DNA of 64,000 bases from CAWAND01 sp963727915 (GTDB lineage: Bacteria > Chloroflexota > Anaerolineae > Anaerolineales > E44-bin32). The position numbers and the translations under genes were made by a program. The notes under the pieces were generated by a model that did no database searches, was not told the DNA's origin, and worked only from the letters and a program-made list of their open reading frames with translations. Of this stretch, positions 1 through 8,962 are shown one piece after another (the first letter of the stretch is position 1; the number at the start of each line of letters is the position of its first letter). The stretch is from assembly GCA_963727915.1 (NCBI GenBank), contig CAVSID010000003.1, positions 248,001-312,000 of the forward strand, written 5' to 3'.

Positions 1-1
1 A

Positions 2-161
2 ACCGGAAAGCCGGACGCCTTTGCCAGCGCTATGACGCGCCTGGCCAACCAGAACCTGGCCGAGGCCGAGCCCGCAGCGTGGGTCGTGTTGCTCCTGTAT
101 TCGCATCCGCCCCTGAAGACGCGAAATCGACAAGGCACGCAAGGTTGCAGTGAGCGCCTAA
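2..161 (+). CDS. C-terminal end of an M48-family (Ste24/HtpX-like) zinc peptidase, truncated by window edge
   Basis: Only the last 50 or so residues are present. The reading frame from base 2 gives KPDAFASAMTRLANQNLAEA followed by a YSHPPLKTR segment. The order (a DAF..A...LA..N helix, then SHPPL..R) is the typical C-terminal signature of membrane-bound M48 CAAX-type endopeptidases. In the raw frame the stop is at 179-181. A one-base slip near 122 would give EIDKARKVAVSA and a stop at 159-161, which fits the family ending better, so I end the gene there. The HExxH catalytic motif lies upstream of the window. Family call is from this short signature alone. Confidence 0.55.
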
Positions 162-351
162 CGGCCAGCGCCTTGCGCTGAGCGCTGAAGGCCATCCCAG
201 GAACTGCGAGTCGCGGCTTTCGGCTGGGAGCTAGAAGTTCCGTGCTGTTGTTCGGAGGGTGATGGCGGGGGCGTAGAAGACAGGCACGACCACTAAAGCG
301 CTGGGCCGGGTTCCAAAAGCGGTCCGACGTTTCGGCCGGACGTCGGAAGAC

Positions 352-1456
352 TCAGATCTTGAACTCCCCCAACTCATAGAAGAGATCGCCGTCGGCGAAG
401 ATCCGCCCCCCATCTCGCATCTCGGTCACGAGATCCCAGTGCAGCGTGCTCTTGTTGACACCCCCGGCGGCTTCAAGCCCATGCCCCAGCGCCATGTGAA
501 TGGTGCCACCAATCTTCTCGTCGAAGAGGGCCTCACCGCTGAAGCGAGTGATTTCATCGTTGGTGCCGATGGCGAACTCCCCCATCACCGAGGCGCCTGG
601 ATCGGTGGCGAGCAGGCTCTTCAGGAAATCCTCACCCTTCGTGGCCGAGGCTTCAACCACCTTTCCCTCAGAGAACGTCAGCTGGACGCCATCCACGCTA
701 CGCCCGCCCCACACGCCTGGATAGGAGAAATGCACCCAGCCCGCGACGCTGTCCTCCACCGGGCAGGTGTAGATCTCACCATCCGGCATGTTGTAGCGCC
801 CATCGGCATTAATCCACCTTCGGCCGGCGAGAGTGAATCGCAGATCGCAGTGTGGACCTTCGGCGTGGATTTCCTCTTTGCCGTTCAGCCACTCGATGAT
901 GCCCGCTTGCTGGCGAGAGAGGTCTGCCCAGGCCTCCGCCGGATTCGACCGGTCGAGCTTGCAGGCCTGGTAGACAAACGCCTCGTACTCACTCAGGCTC
1001 ATCTCGGCCTCCTGGGCGCTGGCCTGGGTCGGGTAGATCGTCGTCACCCAGCGCAAGTCGCCGGACGCGCTCCGCCGGAGATAGGTTTCGAAAATCTCAC
1101 GCCGTCCCAGGTGCCGGAGGGCCTGCCGTGCCGGGTCGACCTGCGTCAAGGCACGAGTGTTTTGGGCACCGGCGAGATTGATGAAGACATCCGCCCGCTC
1201 GAATGCATCCAGGTCACCAGGGGGGAACCAGACCAATTGTTCATCGGTGGCGTTCTGGAGGAGCGTCAGAAGTCTGGCGCTCATCCGTAATCAGGGTTTG
1301 GGGATGGCCGCCGGCCAACAGGACGGCCTGATAGACCTCTCGGATCAGCGGGAGAGCTGAGACATCGCCCGTGATCATCGTCCAGTCGCCGACACCGACG
1401 CTGACAGAGTAGTTGACCAGCAGATCAGCCAGACGCGAGATCCTGAGATCGCCCAT
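352..1456 (-). CDS. Aminopeptidase, peptidase M29 family (AmpS/AmpT type), one frameshift
   Basis: Cytosolic dimetal aminopeptidase that removes N-terminal residues from peptides. The body (stop at 352-354) carries the M29 metal-site landmarks in order: GEIYTCP with a preceding Asp/Glu pair, the GTN segment, IHMALGHG and LHWDLV near the C-terminus. The N-terminal part, MGDLRISRLADLLVNYS through VLLAGGHPQTLITDE, lies in another frame, and the two join near 1265-1285. Start ATG at 1454-1456; no strong ribosome binding site is visible. Expected length of about 365 residues matches the family once the slip is corrected. It is divergently oriented from the aap operon. The frameshift is more likely sequence error than decay because the motifs on both sides are intact. 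Confidence 0.8.
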
Positions 1457-1591
1457 GTTGACATCCGAAGGGGGGTAGGAAGGGCCGAGAATGCCACACC
1501 ATTCTACATCGCATTCTTCCCGCCTCCCACGAGACGGGATTTGGGGAGCCGCAGCGTCCGGTCGGCGGCCGAGGCACCGTCTGCACTCGGC

Positions 1592-1620
1592 TTGACACGC
1601 TTCCCCGAATCCCCTACGAT
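1592..1620 (+). promoter_or_regulatory. Sigma-70-type promoter of the aap operon
   Basis: TTGACA at 1592-1597, a 17-base spacer, and TACGAT at 1615-1620. Predicted transcription start is about 1627, leaving a leader of about 200 bases before aapJ. I see no recognisable riboswitch in that leader. Confidence 0.7.
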
Positions 1621-1828
1621 ACGGACATCCAGCACACAAGCACGCAGCAATAAGCCACAATTCAACACCCGTCCTGGGTCCAGCTCCTGGGAAGTTGGGG
1701 CTTATGCCGCACCCTTCTAGTGCGCAGGATCAACCGTCTCTTGTGGGAGGAAGGAGGCGATCGACCCTCACACCGCTTGGAAATCTTCTTATTCGGAACA
1801 GCAGTTGCAGCCCCAAGGAGGGGAGATT

Positions 1829-2961
1829 ATGTTCAGAAACTAACCCTGGCCGCCTCAATCCTTATCGTGGCTTCGCTCGCCCTGACGGCTTGCGCCCCCG
1901 CCGCCACGCCCGCCCCAGCCGACAGCGGTGGCGGAGCGAGTGTTGAGCAGCCAACATCGCCTCCCGCCAGCGATGGCGGCGGCGAAACCATGCCCGCCCA
2001 GTCATCCGGTTACGGCGAGATCATGAACCGCGTTCGCGAACGCGGCAGCGTCGTCTGCGGCGGCCGAACCGATCTGGCCGGCTTTGGCTTCCTGGACGAG
2101 AACGGCGACAACAAGGGCTTCGATATCGACATCTGCAAGGCGGTCGCCGCTGCAGTCCTGGGCGACCCGGAAGCCGTCGAAATCGTCCCCCTGACAGCCG
2201 CCGAGCGCGGACCGGCCCTCCAGACCGGCGAAGTCGACCTGCTCTCACGCAACGTCACATGGACATCCTCCCGTGACGCTCAGTGGGGCAACTTCACCTG
2301 GATCATGTTCTACGACGGCCAGGGCTTCATGGTTCCGGCCGATAGCGGTATCACGACCATCGACCAGCTGAATGGCGCCACCATCTGTGTGACCAGCGGC
2401 ACAACCACAGAACTGAACCTGGCGGACGCCTTCCGCCAGCGCGGCCTCGAGTACACCGCCCTGTCCTTCGAGGATACGGCGACCGTGTACGGGACCTACG
2501 AGGACGGCCGCTGCGACGCCACCACCAGCGATAAGTCCCAGCTGGCATCCGTCCGCACCGGCTTCCAGGATCCCAGCGCGCACTCGATCCTCGACATCAC
2601 CATCTCCAAGGAGCCGCTGACCCCGGCCGTGCCGGCTGGTGACGACCAGTGGTTCGACGCCGTCAAGATTGTGCTCTTCGGGCTGATCAATGCCGAGGAA
2701 CTTGGCGTGACCCAGGCCAACGTTGAGGACATGAAGACCAGCGACAACGTGGAAGTCCGCCGTCTGCTCGGCGCCGAAGGCGAATGGGGACAGGCTGATC
2801 TCACGCTTGATCCAGACGCCATCGCCAAGGCAGTCGCCGCCGTAGGCAACTATGGCGAGATCTACGATCGGTACCTCGGCCCGGACGCGTTGAACATTCC
2901 GCGCGGCCCGAACCGGCTTTGGACCGATGGCGGCTTGCTCTACGCACCGCCGCTCCGCTAG
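1829..2961 (+). CDS. aapJ: Amino-acid ABC transporter substrate-binding lipoprotein, AapJ/BztA-like
   Basis: Captures L-amino acids outside the membrane for the AapQMP importer. The mature part is a family-3 solute-binding protein running from VRERGSVVCGG through GDPEAVEIVPL, LLSRNVTWT and FMVPADSGI to the conserved ending GPNRLWTDGGL, close to AapJ/BztA throughout. A lipoprotein signal (LALTAC lipobox) anchors it. Start: AAGGAGGGGAG at 1815-1825 sits just before ATG 1829. That ATG is out of frame with the body because of an apparent extra A in the AAAC at 1837-1840; removing it gives MFRKLTLAASIL, a textbook lipoprotein signal. The raw open frame extends upstream but has no ribosome binding site. 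First gene of a four-gene operon. Confidence 0.85.
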
Positions 2962-2982
2962 GTCCACCAATCAAGCTACCCT

Positions 2983-3011
2983 CGGGGGTGCGGGGATTGC
3001 CCGCACCCCCG
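2983..3011 (+). promoter_or_regulatory. Intercistronic hairpin between aapJ and aapQ
   Basis: A perfect 12-bp stem (CGGGGGTGCGGG, loop GATTG, CCCGCACCCCCG) follows the aapJ stop by about 20 bases. It has no T tract. Such hairpins often stabilise the upstream message so that the binding protein is made in excess over the permeases. That role is inferred. Confidence 0.55.
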
Positions 3012-3036
3012 GGCATGACATCTGAGCGGAACATCC

Positions 3037-4239
3037 TTGACTGCTGCCCTGCCCCCATCTCGAATCCCCCGAGCACCGGGCCAAATTCCCCTTTGGCGCG
3101 ATGAGCGAGTATTGCGCTGGGCCGCGCAGTTGGCCTCGGCCATGGTGGTGCTCCTTCTGCTGTATTGGGGGCTGGCGAATGTCATCACGGCCGCCAACCA
3201 GCGCGGCCTGAGTCTGGGCTTCGGGTTCCTCGATCAGTCGGCCGGGTTCCCCATCGCCGAAACCCCCATTCCGTATACGCCCTCCGACACTTTCTGGGAC
3301 GCCTTTGTGGCCGGTGTCCTCAACACCCTCAAGGTCGCCAGCCTGGGTGTCGTGCTGGCGACGATATTGGGGACGCTGGTCGGCCTGGCGAGGCTTTCTA
3401 CCAATTGGCTGGTCAGCCGGCTGGCACTGGTGTACATCGAGGCCCACCGCAATATCCCGCTTCTGGTGTTGCTCTTTTTGTGGTATCGGGGCGTGTGGAC
3501 AACCCAGCTCCCAGGAGTAAGGGACGCCATTCAGTGGCCCGGCCCCACCTACCTAACCCAGCGCGGCGTGTTCATGATCTGGCCCCACCTGTCTCCGAGC
3601 GGCACGCCGTTTGCCATCATGCTCGGCCTGGGGATCGTCAGCGCCGTAGTGGCGTGGATTGTGCTGCTGCGGATCCGAGAGCGGACTGGGCGGGCGACTT
3701 ACTTCGGCGCCGTCAGCGCTGGCCTGTTGATCCTGCTGCCGCTGGTCGGCTGGTTCCTGTCCGGCGGCCAACCCCTGGTATGGGAGGCCCCAAAGCTTCA
3801 GGCATTCAACTTCGTGGGCGGTGTGCACTTGACCCCGGAGTTCGTGGCCCTGCTGGTTTCGCTGGTCATGTATACGGCGGCCTTCATTGCCGAAGTCGTG
3901 CGCGCCGGGATCCAGGCGGTCGACAGAGGGCAGACCGAGGCCGCCCGTGCCTTGGGGCTCGGCCCTGCACATGTGCTCGGCTTGGTGATCCTGCCGCAGG
4001 CCCTGCGGGTGATCATCCCGCCGCTCATCAGCCAGTACCTGAACCTGACCAAGAACTCGAGCCTGGCTTTCTTCATCGGCTTCCCCGAGGTCTTCACCGT
4101 AAGCCGGATCATGATCAACCAGGCCGGACGTGCCGTGCCTGTTTTCCTGATGATGATGGGCGCCTATCTGGCGATGAGCTTGCTAACCTCCTTCATCCTT
4201 AACCTCTACAACCGCCGAATTCAGCTCATTGAGAGGTGA
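3037..4239 (+). CDS. aapQ: Amino-acid ABC transporter permease, AapQ/BztB-like
   Basis: Inner-membrane permease subunit of about 400 residues, intact. It has an N-terminal membrane helix (MVVLLLLYWGLANV), the long periplasmic insertion typical of AapQ rather than the short HisM/GlnP permeases, then the conserved block with VYIEAHRNIPLLVLLFLWY. The EAA loop that contacts the ATPase is near residue 290 (EAARALGLGPAHVLGLVILP). The start is TTG 3037 with only a weak purine run upstream (GAGCGGA); an ATG at 3015 is in another frame. The stop overlaps the start of aapM by 4 bases (GTGA), so the two permeases are translationally coupled. Confidence 0.87.
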   Translation: MTAALPPSRIPRAPGQIPLWRDERVLRWAAQLASAMVVLLLLYWGLANVITAANQRGLSLGFGFLDQSAGFPIAETPIPYTPSDTFWDAFVAGVLNTLKVASLGVVLATILGTLVGLARLSTNWLVSRLALVYIEAHRNIPLLVLLFLWYRGVWTTQLPGVRDAIQWPGPTYLTQRGVFMIWPHLSPSGTPFAIMLGLGIVSAVVAWIVLLRIRERTGRATYFGAVSAGLLILLPLVGWFLSGGQPLVWEAPKLQAFNFVGGVHLTPEFVALLVSLVMYTAAFIAEVVRAGIQAVDRGQTEAARALGLGPAHVLGLVILPQALRVIIPPLISQYLNLTKNSSLAFFIGFPEVFTVSRIMINQAGRAVPVFLMMMGAYLAMSLLTSFILNLYNRRIQLIER

Positions 4240-5441
4240 CTTTGACCACCCGACCGGATGAGATGCTGCCGCCACAGCCACCGCCCTTGCTGCAGTGGAT
4301 CAGGGAGAACCTATTCTCCACCTGGTACAACGCCGTCCTGACATTGGCGTCCCTGGCTGTGGTCTACCTGGCGGTCTCGGCGCTGACCCGCTGGGTTATC
4401 TTCACGGCGGATTGGAGTCCGGTCACCCAAAACTTCCTGCTGTTTATGGTTGGGCAGTATCCGAGGGACCAATTGTGGCGGGTCGGCGCCAGCCTTGCCC
4501 TCCTGTCCCTGCTTCTGGGCAGCAGCTGGGCGATCTGGGGTGCCACCCTGCGCACCTTCGGGATCACGTTGGCGTCGATGTATCTGCTGGTGGCCATCCT
4601 CCCCATCAAGTCCGTCACCCCGACGATGCGCGTCTTCATGGCGGCCAATCCTGTTCTCATCTACGCGACCTATTGGCTCGCCAAACGCTTCCGTTGGTCT
4701 AGCCGCCCCCTGCTCACCGGCTGGCTGATTTCGGCTGTGGTGATTTGGTTTCTGCTGCGCGGCCTGAGTGTCGGCGGTATTCTCCCGTCGGTCCCGATTG
4801 GAAGTTGGAGCGGGTTGCTTGTCACCGTCTTGCTGGCGGTGGCTGGAATCCTGCTTTCGTTCCCGATCGGTGTCCTCCTGGCGCTTGCCCGTCGGTCCTC
4901 CCTGCCTGTCCTTAGCCTGTTCAGCACGGTTTTTATCGAGCTGATCCGCGGCGTGCCATTGATCAGCATCCTCTTCTTATTTTCGCTGATCGTTCCCCTT
5001 TTCCTGCCTCCGGATGTCAGGTTTGACCGTTTGCTGCGCGCCATGGTGGCCATGACCGTCTTCAGCGCGGCGTACATGGCCGAGAATGTCCGCGGCGGGC
5101 TGCAATCTATCCCGACCGGACAAATTCAGGCCGCTCGCGCCGTGGGTCTGAGCAATTTCCACACCATCATGCTGATCGTCCTGCCGCAGGCCCTGCGCAA
5201 GGTCATCCCGGTTATCGTCGGTCAGTTCATCACCCTGTTCAAGGACACAACTCTGGCATCGGGTGTGGCCGTACTCGAAATCCTCAGCATCGCCCGCTCG
5301 GTGCTGCAGGGGAATCCCGAATACCTGCGCTTGCAGGCCGAAGTTTACGTCTTTATCGCTGCCATCTTCTGGATTTTCAGTTATTCTATGTCCGTCGCCA
5401 GCCGGCGGATCGAAACCCAGCTCGGAGTAGGCGAACGTTAG
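4236..5441 (+). CDS. aapM: Amino-acid ABC transporter permease, AapM/BztC-like
   Basis: Second permease of the importer, 401 residues, intact. Its N-terminal half has several hydrophobic segments separate from the transport core (an AapM feature). The core begins near residue 195 (SGLLVTVLLAVAGILLSFPIG), followed by STVFIELIRGVPLISILFLF and the EAA loop AARAVGLSNFHTIMLIVLPQ. GTG start at 4236 overlaps the aapQ stop. Seven to eight further membrane segments are visible. With AapQ it forms the heterodimeric channel. Confidence 0.87.
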   Translation: MTLTTRPDEMLPPQPPPLLQWIRENLFSTWYNAVLTLASLAVVYLAVSALTRWVIFTADWSPVTQNFLLFMVGQYPRDQLWRVGASLALLSLLLGSSWAIWGATLRTFGITLASMYLLVAILPIKSVTPTMRVFMAANPVLIYATYWLAKRFRWSSRPLLTGWLISAVVIWFLLRGLSVGGILPSVPIGSWSGLLVTVLLAVAGILLSFPIGVLLALARRSSLPVLSLFSTVFIELIRGVPLISILFLFSLIVPLFLPPDVRFDRLLRAMVAMTVFSAAYMAENVRGGLQSIPTGQIQAARAVGLSNFHTIMLIVLPQALRKVIPVIVGQFITLFKDTTLASGVAVLEILSIARSVLQGNPEYLRLQAEVYVFIAAIFWIFSYSMSVASRRIETQLGVGER

Positions 5442-5454
5442 GAAGGAAGTGCAC

Positions 5455-6222
5455 ATGTCCGACAGCTCAGCTCCCATATCAGGGGACGGACTCATCATTC
5501 AGTGCCGCGGGGTGCACAAATGGTTCGGCTCGTTTCACGCCCTGCGGGGAATCGACATGGACGTTGAGAGGGGCGAGGTGATCGTGATTTTCGGCCCGTC
5601 GGGGTCAGGCAAATCTACCTTCATTCGAACCATCAACCGCCTGGAGGAACACCAGGAGGGCCAGATCGTGGTCGACGGCATCGAGCTCACCCACGACGTG
5701 CGCAACATCGCCGCCATCCGCAGCGAGATCGGCATGGTCTTTCAGCAGTTCAACCTGTTCCCGCATTTGACCGTTCTTCAGAATGTGACCCTGGCCCCCA
5801 TCTGGGTGCGCAAATGGCCCAAAGACAAGGCCGAGAGTGTGGCCCGCGAGTTGCTTGAACGGGTCGGCATTCCCGAACAGGCGGACAAATTCCCCGGCCA
5901 ACTCTCGGGCGGCCAGCAACAGCGCGTGGCCATCGCGCGCGCCCTGGCGATGCAGCCCAAAATCATGCTTTTCGACGAGCCGACGTCGGCCCTGGACCCG
6001 GAAATGATCAAGGAGGTGCTCGACGTCATGATCTCATTGGCGCAATCGGGCATGACCATGTTGGTGGTCACCCACGAGATGGGCTTCGCGCGGGCCGTAG
6101 CCGACCGAATGTACTTCTTCGATGAGGGTCTGGTGGTCGAGACTGGCACGCCTGACGATATCTTCCACAACCCACAGCAGGAACGAACCAAGCTCTTTCT
6201 CTCACAGATCCTTTCCCACTAG
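5455..6222 (+). CDS. aapP: Amino-acid ABC transporter ATP-binding protein, AapP/GlnQ-like
   Basis: ATPase that powers the AapJQM importer at the cytoplasmic face. All NBD motifs are present and canonical: Walker A GPSGSGKST, Q-loop in MVFQQFNLFPHLTV, signature LSGGQQQR, Walker B IMLFDEPTSALD, and H-loop VVTHEMGFA. Start chosen at ATG 5455, 8 bases after AGGAAG; a GTG at 5449 is in frame but too close to the ribosome binding site. Intact. Last gene of the operon. Confidence 0.9.
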   Translation: MSDSSAPISGDGLIIQCRGVHKWFGSFHALRGIDMDVERGEVIVIFGPSGSGKSTFIRTINRLEEHQEGQIVVDGIELTHDVRNIAAIRSEIGMVFQQFNLFPHLTVLQNVTLAPIWVRKWPKDKAESVARELLERVGIPEQADKFPGQLSGGQQQRVAIARALAMQPKIMLFDEPTSALDPEMIKEVLDVMISLAQSGMTMLVVTHEMGFARAVADRMYFFDEGLVVETGTPDDIFHNPQQERTKLFLSQILSH

Positions 6223-6246
6223 CAAGGTAGCCTCGCCCTCAAGCGG

Positions 6247-6630
6247 CTACAGATCCAGCGCCCCCACCCTGTTGCCGTTCAACCAGATGCTGTAACTGCC
6301 GCGCTCAAAACTCCCGATTGGGATATGCAGAGTCATCGGCTGGAGGACCTGGATGCAATCCAGGCCCTGCGGAGCCTCCGAATGCAGCTCGACCTCGATC
6401 CGGCCGTCAGTGTCTGGAGCCGAAACGGTCCACACGGCCTCATGGCACGGATCCGGCAATTGTCCTTCGACGCGCAGGACCACCTGCACGGGAAAGCCCT
6501 CGAGCTGCAGCAGATCTGTGTGCTCCACAGTCACCGGATCGTGAGACCTGGTCACGGAGGGCGACGCGCCGGCGCATGCTCCCAGCACCCCCACCACGGT
6601 CAACATCAACGCCCATCTGGCCCAGGTCAT
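6247..6630 (-). CDS. Hypothetical lipoprotein
   Basis: Small exported protein of about 127 residues. Starting at ATG 6630 it reads MTWARWALMLTVVGVLGAC, a signal peptide with lipobox VLGAC, so it should be lipid-anchored. GGAGG lies 5 bases upstream; an in-frame ATG at 6642 is also possible. The mature part has a beta-rich pattern with two cysteines (DPCHEAVW and GLDCIQVL) that could pair outside the cell, ending GSYSIWLNGNRVGALDL. I do not recognise a named family. It converges on the aap operon end. Confidence 0.6.
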   Translation of the reverse strand: MTWARWALMLTVVGVLGACAGASPSVTRSHDPVTVEHTDLLQLEGFPVQVVLRVEGQLPDPCHEAVWTVSAPDTDGRIEVELHSEAPQGLDCIQVLQPMTLHIPIGSFERGSYSIWLNGNRVGALDL

Positions 6631-6784
6631 CTCGGCCTCCATCGATCTTCCAGGATGACAGTCTCGTATCCCATAGACGTCGTGCCAACGACATATGTTC
6701 CCCGAAATTGGTTGAACGACAGAGGTGCCGGTGGTGGCCACCACGAGTATCATTGGACGCACGGCTCACCGAAAGGATCGCATC

Positions 6785-7833
6785 GTGTCGGCACACCAGA
6801 TCGATACCGGGTATTTGCAGGACCAGCTCACCACGCTACTCCATGTTCCCAGCCCGACGGGATTTGCCGGACCCGCCCTGGACGTCGCCCAGGCGGCCCT
6901 GGAAGCGCTGGGCCTCGAAGCTCGACGAACGAAGAAGGGTGTGCTGGTGGCCGACTGGGCCGGTGCGGCATCGGATTCAAACGCGCGCCTTGACGGCCCA
7001 CGTCGACACGTTGGGCGCTATGGTGAAGGAAGTCAAAGGCCTCAGGCAGGTTGAAACTTTCGGCGCTGGGCGGCTTCGACTGGCACAGTGTTGAGGGCGA
7101 GACCTGCAAGGTCATCACTCGCCAGGGCAAGATGCTGACTGGGACAATTCTGCCTTTGCAGGCCAGCCGGCATGTTCATGGCCGCGATATGGACGAGCTG
7201 CCTCGCACGGCTGAGAACATGGAAGTGCGCATCGATGAGAGGGTGGCCTCGGCGGCGGAGACCCGCGAGCTGGGGATTGAGATCGGCGACGCTATCGCCT
7301 TCGAGCCCCGAGTTCATGTTGCCGAATCCGGCTTCATCCGCTCCCGTCACTTGGACGACAAGGCTGGCGTCGCCTGCATCCTGGCGGCCATCGCATCACT
7401 GCAGGCCCAAAGTCTGCAGCCCAGCCAACTGACACGCATCCACATCAGCCATTACGAAGAGGTCGGTCATGGCGCCGCCACTGGCTTCCCCGACGATCTG
7501 GCGGACCTGGTGGCGGTGGATATGGCGGCCGTCGGGCAAGGTCAGGCATCCGACGAGTTCCACGTGACGATCTGCGCCAAAGACTCGAATGGTCCCTACC
7601 ACGCCGACCTGACGGACGAACTCGTCCGCCTGGCCGTCGCCAATGCCATTCCCCACAAGATCGACATCTACCCCTACTATGGATCGGATGCGGAGGCCTA
7701 CTGGCATGCCGGCGGTGACGTGCGAGTTGCCCTAATCGGGCCTGGGGTGGATGCATCCCATCACTACGAGCGCACCCACATCGAGGCGCTGACGGCCACG
7801 GCGCAGCTCATCGCTGCTTATCTCGTATCCTGA
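6785..7833 (+). CDS. M42-family metallo-aminopeptidase (glutamyl/deblocking aminopeptidase, tetrahedral), two frameshifts
   Basis: Cytosolic dizinc aminopeptidase. Start GTG 6785 with AAAGGA 7 bases upstream: VSAHQIDTGYLQDQLTTLL then VPSPTGFAG, the usual M42 opening. Metal and catalytic residues appear in order: AHVDTLGAMV (first His ligand and Asp), HLDDKAGVA (bridging Asp), HYEEVGHGAA (catalytic Glu pair), DMAAVG, and a C-terminal SHHYERTH (last His). Three frames are needed, with slips near 6970-6985 and near 7050. After correction it has about 350 residues, normal for the family. Immediately followed by azlC (2-base gap). Confidence 0.83.
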
Positions 7834-7835
7834 CG

Positions 7836-8561
7836 ATGGACCAGGACCAGCCGGGTACTCCGACGCGGGCGGCAGCCTTCGCCGAAGGTGTTCGCGACCA
7901 ACTGCCCATTCTCCTAGGGGTGGTCCCATTCGGGTTGATCTTCGGCGCGCTGGCCGTTGCCCAAGGGATTCCCGGTTGGGCGGCGCAAGGGCTGTCTTTG
8001 TTCGTGTTCGCCGGGAGCGCCCAGTTCGTGGCGGCTGAACTGGCGGGTGCCGGCGCCCCTGCCCTGGTCATCGTGTTCACCATCCTGGTCGTCAACCTTC
8101 GCCACCTGCTCTACAGCGCCAGCCTCGCCCCCAGCCTGCGCCACTTACCCGGTCGTTGGCGCATGGCACTGGCCTGGCTCCTGACCGACGAGGCCTTTGC
8201 CACCACTTCGGCGCGTCTGAACCGGGGGATCAGCCTGCACGCTGAGTGGTACATGTTGGGGACCGGCCTGACGCTGTGGAGCTCATGGCAGGCCAGCACT
8301 GCTGTAGGTGTCCTGCTCGGCGCCCAAGTCCCGGCCGGATGGTCGCTCGATTTCGCCCTTCCCCTGACCTTCATGGCGCTGGTCGCGCCCAGCCTGGTCG
8401 ACCGGCCCGCCATCGGAGCGGCGGCTGCGGCTGGACTCTGCGCCGTCGTGCTCGCCTGGCTGCCTTTCAAGCTGGGCCTGGTCCTGGCCAGCCTGGTTGG
8501 CATCGCCGTGGGGGTTGGGTTGGAGCGGTTTCGGCAGACGTCCGCTGGGGTGCCGTCATGA
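7836..8561 (+). CDS. azlC: Branched-chain amino-acid exporter large subunit, AzlC family
   Basis: Integral membrane protein of 241 residues, intact. The AzlC hallmarks are visible: GVVPFGLIFGALA near residue 28, FVFAGSAQFVAAELAGAGAP near 60, NLRHLLYSASLAP near 90 and a LTDEAFA segment. About seven membrane segments. AzlC works with the small subunit AzlD, encoded directly downstream with a 4-base overlap (ATGA). Family members export branched-chain amino acids or analogues; the substrate here is not determined by sequence. Confidence 0.88.
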   Translation: MDQDQPGTPTRAAAFAEGVRDQLPILLGVVPFGLIFGALAVAQGIPGWAAQGLSLFVFAGSAQFVAAELAGAGAPALVIVFTILVVNLRHLLYSASLAPSLRHLPGRWRMALAWLLTDEAFATTSARLNRGISLHAEWYMLGTGLTLWSSWQASTAVGVLLGAQVPAGWSLDFALPLTFMALVAPSLVDRPAIGAAAAAGLCAVVLAWLPFKLGLVLASLVGIAVGVGLERFRQTSAGVPS

Positions 8562-8887
8562 CGCTTGGTTTCTGGGCCATCGTCCTGCTGGGCGGCATGG
8601 TGCTCACCTACAGCACCCGACTGTCGTTCCTGGTCTTGGTTGGACACGACCGCCTTCCGGCACAGGTCCGCCGCAGCCTACGATTTGTGGCGCCATCCGT
8701 CCTGGCGGGCCTGATCGTCCCCGAACTGCTCCTGACCGACGGCCACCTTCCCGCCTCCTTGCTTCAACCCCGCTTGCTCGCCGGCCTGCTGGCAGCCGCC
8801 GTGACCTGGCGTTTTCGCAACACCTGGCTGACCATCGCCGTCGGCATGGTCAGCCTGTGGATCTTTGGCACACTGCTGCCACCATAG
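8558..8887 (+). CDS. azlD: Branched-chain amino-acid exporter small subunit, AzlD family
   Basis: 109 residues with about three to four membrane segments: WAIVLLGGMVLTYSTRLSF, LRFVAPSVLAGLIVPELLL, LLAGLLAAAVTWRF and an alternating hydrophobic end. The R-F-x-P-x-x-V-L pattern is typical of AzlD. ATG 8558 overlaps the azlC stop, so the pair is coupled. Intact. Confidence 0.85.
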   Translation: MTLGFWAIVLLGGMVLTYSTRLSFLVLVGHDRLPAQVRRSLRFVAPSVLAGLIVPELLLTDGHLPASLLQPRLLAGLLAAAVTWRFRNTWLTIAVGMVSLWIFGTLLPP

Positions 8888-8894
8888 ATCAGGA

Positions 8895-8912
8895 TTGTGA
8901 AATATCTCACAA
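8895..8912. promoter_or_regulatory. Palindromic operator TTGTGA-N6-TCACAA (Rex- or CRP/FNR-like)
   Basis: Perfect arms TTGTGA (8895-8900) and TCACAA (8907-8912). It lies just after azlD and about 59 bases upstream of the predicted start of the CDF transporter transcript. It is one of four perfect copies in the window. Confidence 0.6.
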
Positions 8913-8946
8913 GTTGCACACTCAGCTTATCGGCGCAGCGGCCGGA

Positions 8947-8955
8947 TGTTAGAAT
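8947..8955 (+). promoter_or_regulatory. Extended -10 element of the CDF transporter gene, near-leaderless
   Basis: TGTTAGAAT: TG one base before TAGAAT (8950-8955). The start expected 7 bases after the hexamer is 8962, one base before the ATG at 8963. No convincing -35 at 17 bases. Confidence 0.5.
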
Positions 8956-8962
8956 AGCGCCC

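Noticed and set aside
439..1290. Long plus-strand frame opposite the M29 aminopeptidase
   Set aside because: It is antisense to a gene with clear family motifs, has no ribosome binding site and resembles no protein family.
2245..2970. Long minus-strand frame opposite aapJ
   Set aside because: Shadow frame caused by high GC; the plus-strand protein is conserved along its full length.
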